DNA from: Eubacteriales bacterium
Lineage (GTDB): Bacteria > Bacillota > Clostridia > Christensenellales > CAG-138
Length of the DNA stretch: 7,469 bases
Assembly: GCA_030695285.1 (NCBI GenBank)
Contig: JAUYTF010000248.1
Span: 1 to 7,469 of the forward strand
Reading direction: 5' to 3'
A program made the position numbers and the translations under genes. Below, piece after piece: positions 6,522-7,469 of this stretch (within the stretch, counting starts at the first letter, position 1; each line of letters starts with the position of its first letter). The notes beneath the pieces were generated by a model. It was given only the letters and a program-made list of their open reading frames with translations. It was not told the origin of the DNA and did no database searches.

Positions 6522-6550
6522 ATTATACACTGATTTCAAGCGTTTGTTAA
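6522..6550 (-). promoter_or_regulatory. Promoter of the LacI-family regulator gene
   Basis: On the minus strand TTAACA (6550-6545), a 17-base spacer and TATAAT (6527-6522) match consensus at 11 of 12 positions. The -10 box ends six bases before the ATG, putting the predicted transcript start at about the A of that codon. No second copy of TTAACCGGTTAA is present, so autoregulation through the same site is not indicated. Confidence 0.8.
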
Positions 6551-6690
6551 CGATTGTCGCATTTTCCCTACATTCGGCTCTGGTTTTCTTTTTTGTTTTT
6601 TCGTTTCATTCCTCTGTCTCTGCCCGCTGCGCAGATAAAATGGAGAAGGCACCGCGCGCCCCGTTTTGATTCGCGCTGACTGCCGAACAC

Positions 6691-6891
6691 TCAGTCGTCC
6701 AGATCGCGCTCTTCATCATACATCTCCCGCTGGCGCATCATCAACTTAATCTGGTCGGGATCCATCGGCGCTTGCCGCGTGCCCATGCAGGCGCTGCAGG
6801 TTGCAAAGCATTCCGGACAGATGCAGCGGCTGCCGAGGCCTTTCTCATCGTGAACCATATATGTGCCGCAGCTTTGGCAGGAACAACGCAC
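6691..6891 (-). CDS. Small zinc-ribbon-like protein of unknown function
   Basis: I do not recognise a named family. From a GTG at 6891 the product has 66 residues with eight cysteines: C3, C5, C8, C23, C25, C28, C32 and C35. That is two C-x-C-xx-C clusters plus a C-xx-C pair, enough ligands for two zinc ions. The C-terminal third is charged and probably helical, ending in acidic residues. The GTG is preferred because GGAGG (6903-6899) stands 7 bases before it. An in-frame ATG at 6921 would add ten residues but directly follows the probable -10 box TAAAAT (6927-6922), so it would lie at or upstream of the transcript start. The gene is divergent from the peptidoglycan-binding protein gene and transcribed toward the regulator gene. 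A regulatory, chaperone-like or nucleic-acid-binding role is possible but nothing decides it. Confidence 0.7.
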   Translation of the reverse strand: MRCSCQSCGTYMVHDEKGLGSRCICPECFATCSACMGTRQAPMDPDQIKLMMRQREMYDEERDLDD

Positions 6892-6921
6892 AATATCGCC
6901 TCCATCCGGTTTGTTTATCAT

Positions 6922-6930
6922 ATTTTAACA
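6922..6930 (-). promoter_or_regulatory. Extended -10 promoter of the zinc-ribbon gene
   Basis: The minus strand carries TGTTAAAAT (6930-6922), the same nine bases as the extended -10 element before recX. A transcript start near 6915 would give a leader of about 24 bases containing GGAGG before the GTG at 6891. No convincing -35 box is seen, which is compatible with an extended -10 promoter. Confidence 0.5.
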
Positions 6931-7013
6931 CGTTTTACAGCGCTCTAACCGCCGTTCTGTAAAAAATCGCTGCGCGTTAGTTCTGCGAAAAGCCGATCTT
7001 AACATTCCGTTTA

Positions 7014-7042
7014 TGGAAATTCAAAACAGATTGTGCTATAAT
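7014..7042 (+). promoter_or_regulatory. Promoter of the peptidoglycan-binding protein gene
   Basis: TGGAAA (7014-7019), a 17-base spacer and a perfect TATAAT (7037-7042), preceded by TG at the extended -10 position. The -35 matches 4 of 6 bases. The -10 ends nine bases before the ATG at 7052, predicting a leader of only about three bases. The remainder of the 130-base divergent gap shows nothing else I can support. Confidence 0.75.
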
Positions 7043-7051
7043 CTCTGCATT

Positions 7052-7469
7052 ATGAAATCTCGGTTCTCAACAACATTTGCGTCCTATACGCGCCGCCTTC
7101 TCGCGACAGCGCTGTTGCTCGCGCTGATGCTCCTCTTCCAGCCGCGAGCTGCGGCCGAAAGCTTCCGCTTTCAGATCGGCGATTGTTCCGACGATGTGTT
7201 TCGTGTGGAAATGCGTTTATCCGATCTGGGGTTTCTTCCCGGCGTGGTAAACGGGCGCTGGGATCAAGCGGATGCGGACGCGCTCGCCGCCTTTTCGGAA
7301 GCGAACAACGTAACCATCTATGCCGCGGGCAATCTGCTCTTTACCAACGAAGCGTTGCCCGCATCCTCCATCGTCTCCTCTGTGTTTGCAAGCGGCGCGC
7401 AGGGTTTGCTCGTGACCTATGGCACGCGGATGCCCTGGGAAGAGGTCTTTACCACGCTCGTCCCCGGGA
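7052..7469 (+). CDS. Exported protein with peptidoglycan-binding domain (3' end outside window)
   Basis: The frame is open from the ATG at 7052 to the window edge, giving 139 codons. The N-terminus is a signal peptide: basic residues (MKSRFSTTFASYTRR), a leucine/alanine core at about 16-28, and an A-x-A type site near residues 33-36 (RAAAES). A PG_binding_1-like repeat follows at about 43-85 (DDVFRVEMRLSDLGFLPGVVNG), the three-helix module used by many cell-wall hydrolases and L,D-transpeptidases to attach to peptidoglycan. The catalytic or other domain expected after it is not yet reached, so the activity is unknown. There is no Shine-Dalgarno before the ATG. With the extended -10 TATAAT ending nine bases upstream, the message should have almost no leader. 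Confidence 0.82.
   Translation, partial: MKSRFSTTFASYTRRLLATALLLALMLLFQPRAAAESFRFQIGDCSDDVFRVEMRLSDLGFLPGVVNGRWDQADADALAAFSEANNVTIYAAGNLLFTNEALPASSIVSSVFASGAQGLLVTYGTRMPWEEVFTTLVPG

Noticed and set aside
6516..6539. TTG at 6539 as start of the LacI-family regulator
   Set aside because: The eight extra codons coincide with the -10 region, and the family's N-terminus begins at the ATG at 6515.
7005..7018. TTCC-6-GGAA inverted repeat overlapping the -35 of the peptidoglycan-binding gene as an operator
   Set aside because: Four-base arms are too short to stand out from chance and no candidate regulator recognises them.

Overview
The window reads as a piece of chromosome from a GC-rich member of the Bacillota, most likely an uncultivated Clostridia lineage. 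This is inferred from gene content (alanine racemase next to a fused NAD(P)HX repair enzyme, RecX, a YoaR/VanW-type membrane-anchored protein, and a secreted protein with a peptidoglycan-binding repeat), strong AGGAGG-type ribosome binding sites, and near-consensus sigma-A promoters. Species cannot be named from this sequence. I see no mobile element, CRISPR array, tRNA or rRNA.

Layout. (1) 1-385: the 3' end of a plus-strand alanine racemase gene and its intrinsic terminator. (2) 404-2495: a minus-strand two-gene unit, recX then nnrD/nnrE, overlapping by 4 bases (ATGA). It starts from a promoter near 2466-2495 and runs convergently toward alr. Two 24-bp tandem repeats lie between the two converging genes. 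(3) 2596-4536: a plus-strand gene for a VanW-domain membrane-anchored protein. Its reading frame is split after a cytoplasmic N-terminal segment. The frames join in register at a slippery A AAA AAC heptamer, so either programmed -1 frameshifting or a one-base indel is implied. (4) 4587-6550: a compact regulatory pair. A xylose-isomerase-like TIM-barrel enzyme is driven by a perfect TTGACA-17-TATAAT promoter whose spacer holds the palindrome TTAACCGGTTAA. Convergent to it, with a 23-bp tail-to-tail overlap, is a LacI-family repressor that probably acts on that operator. (5) 6691-6927: a small minus-strand protein with eight zinc-ribbon-like cysteines. (6) 7014-7469: the beginning of an exported protein with a peptidoglycan-binding domain, cut by the window end.

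No single new multi-gene system is evident. The observations most worth checking are the apparent -1 frameshift in the VanW-domain gene, the self-contained repressor/operator/isomerase module, and three genes (recX, the LacI regulator and the peptidoglycan-binding protein) whose -10 boxes sit 6-9 bases before the start codon with no Shine-Dalgarno. The last point suggests leaderless transcripts beside genes that use strong ribosome binding sites.
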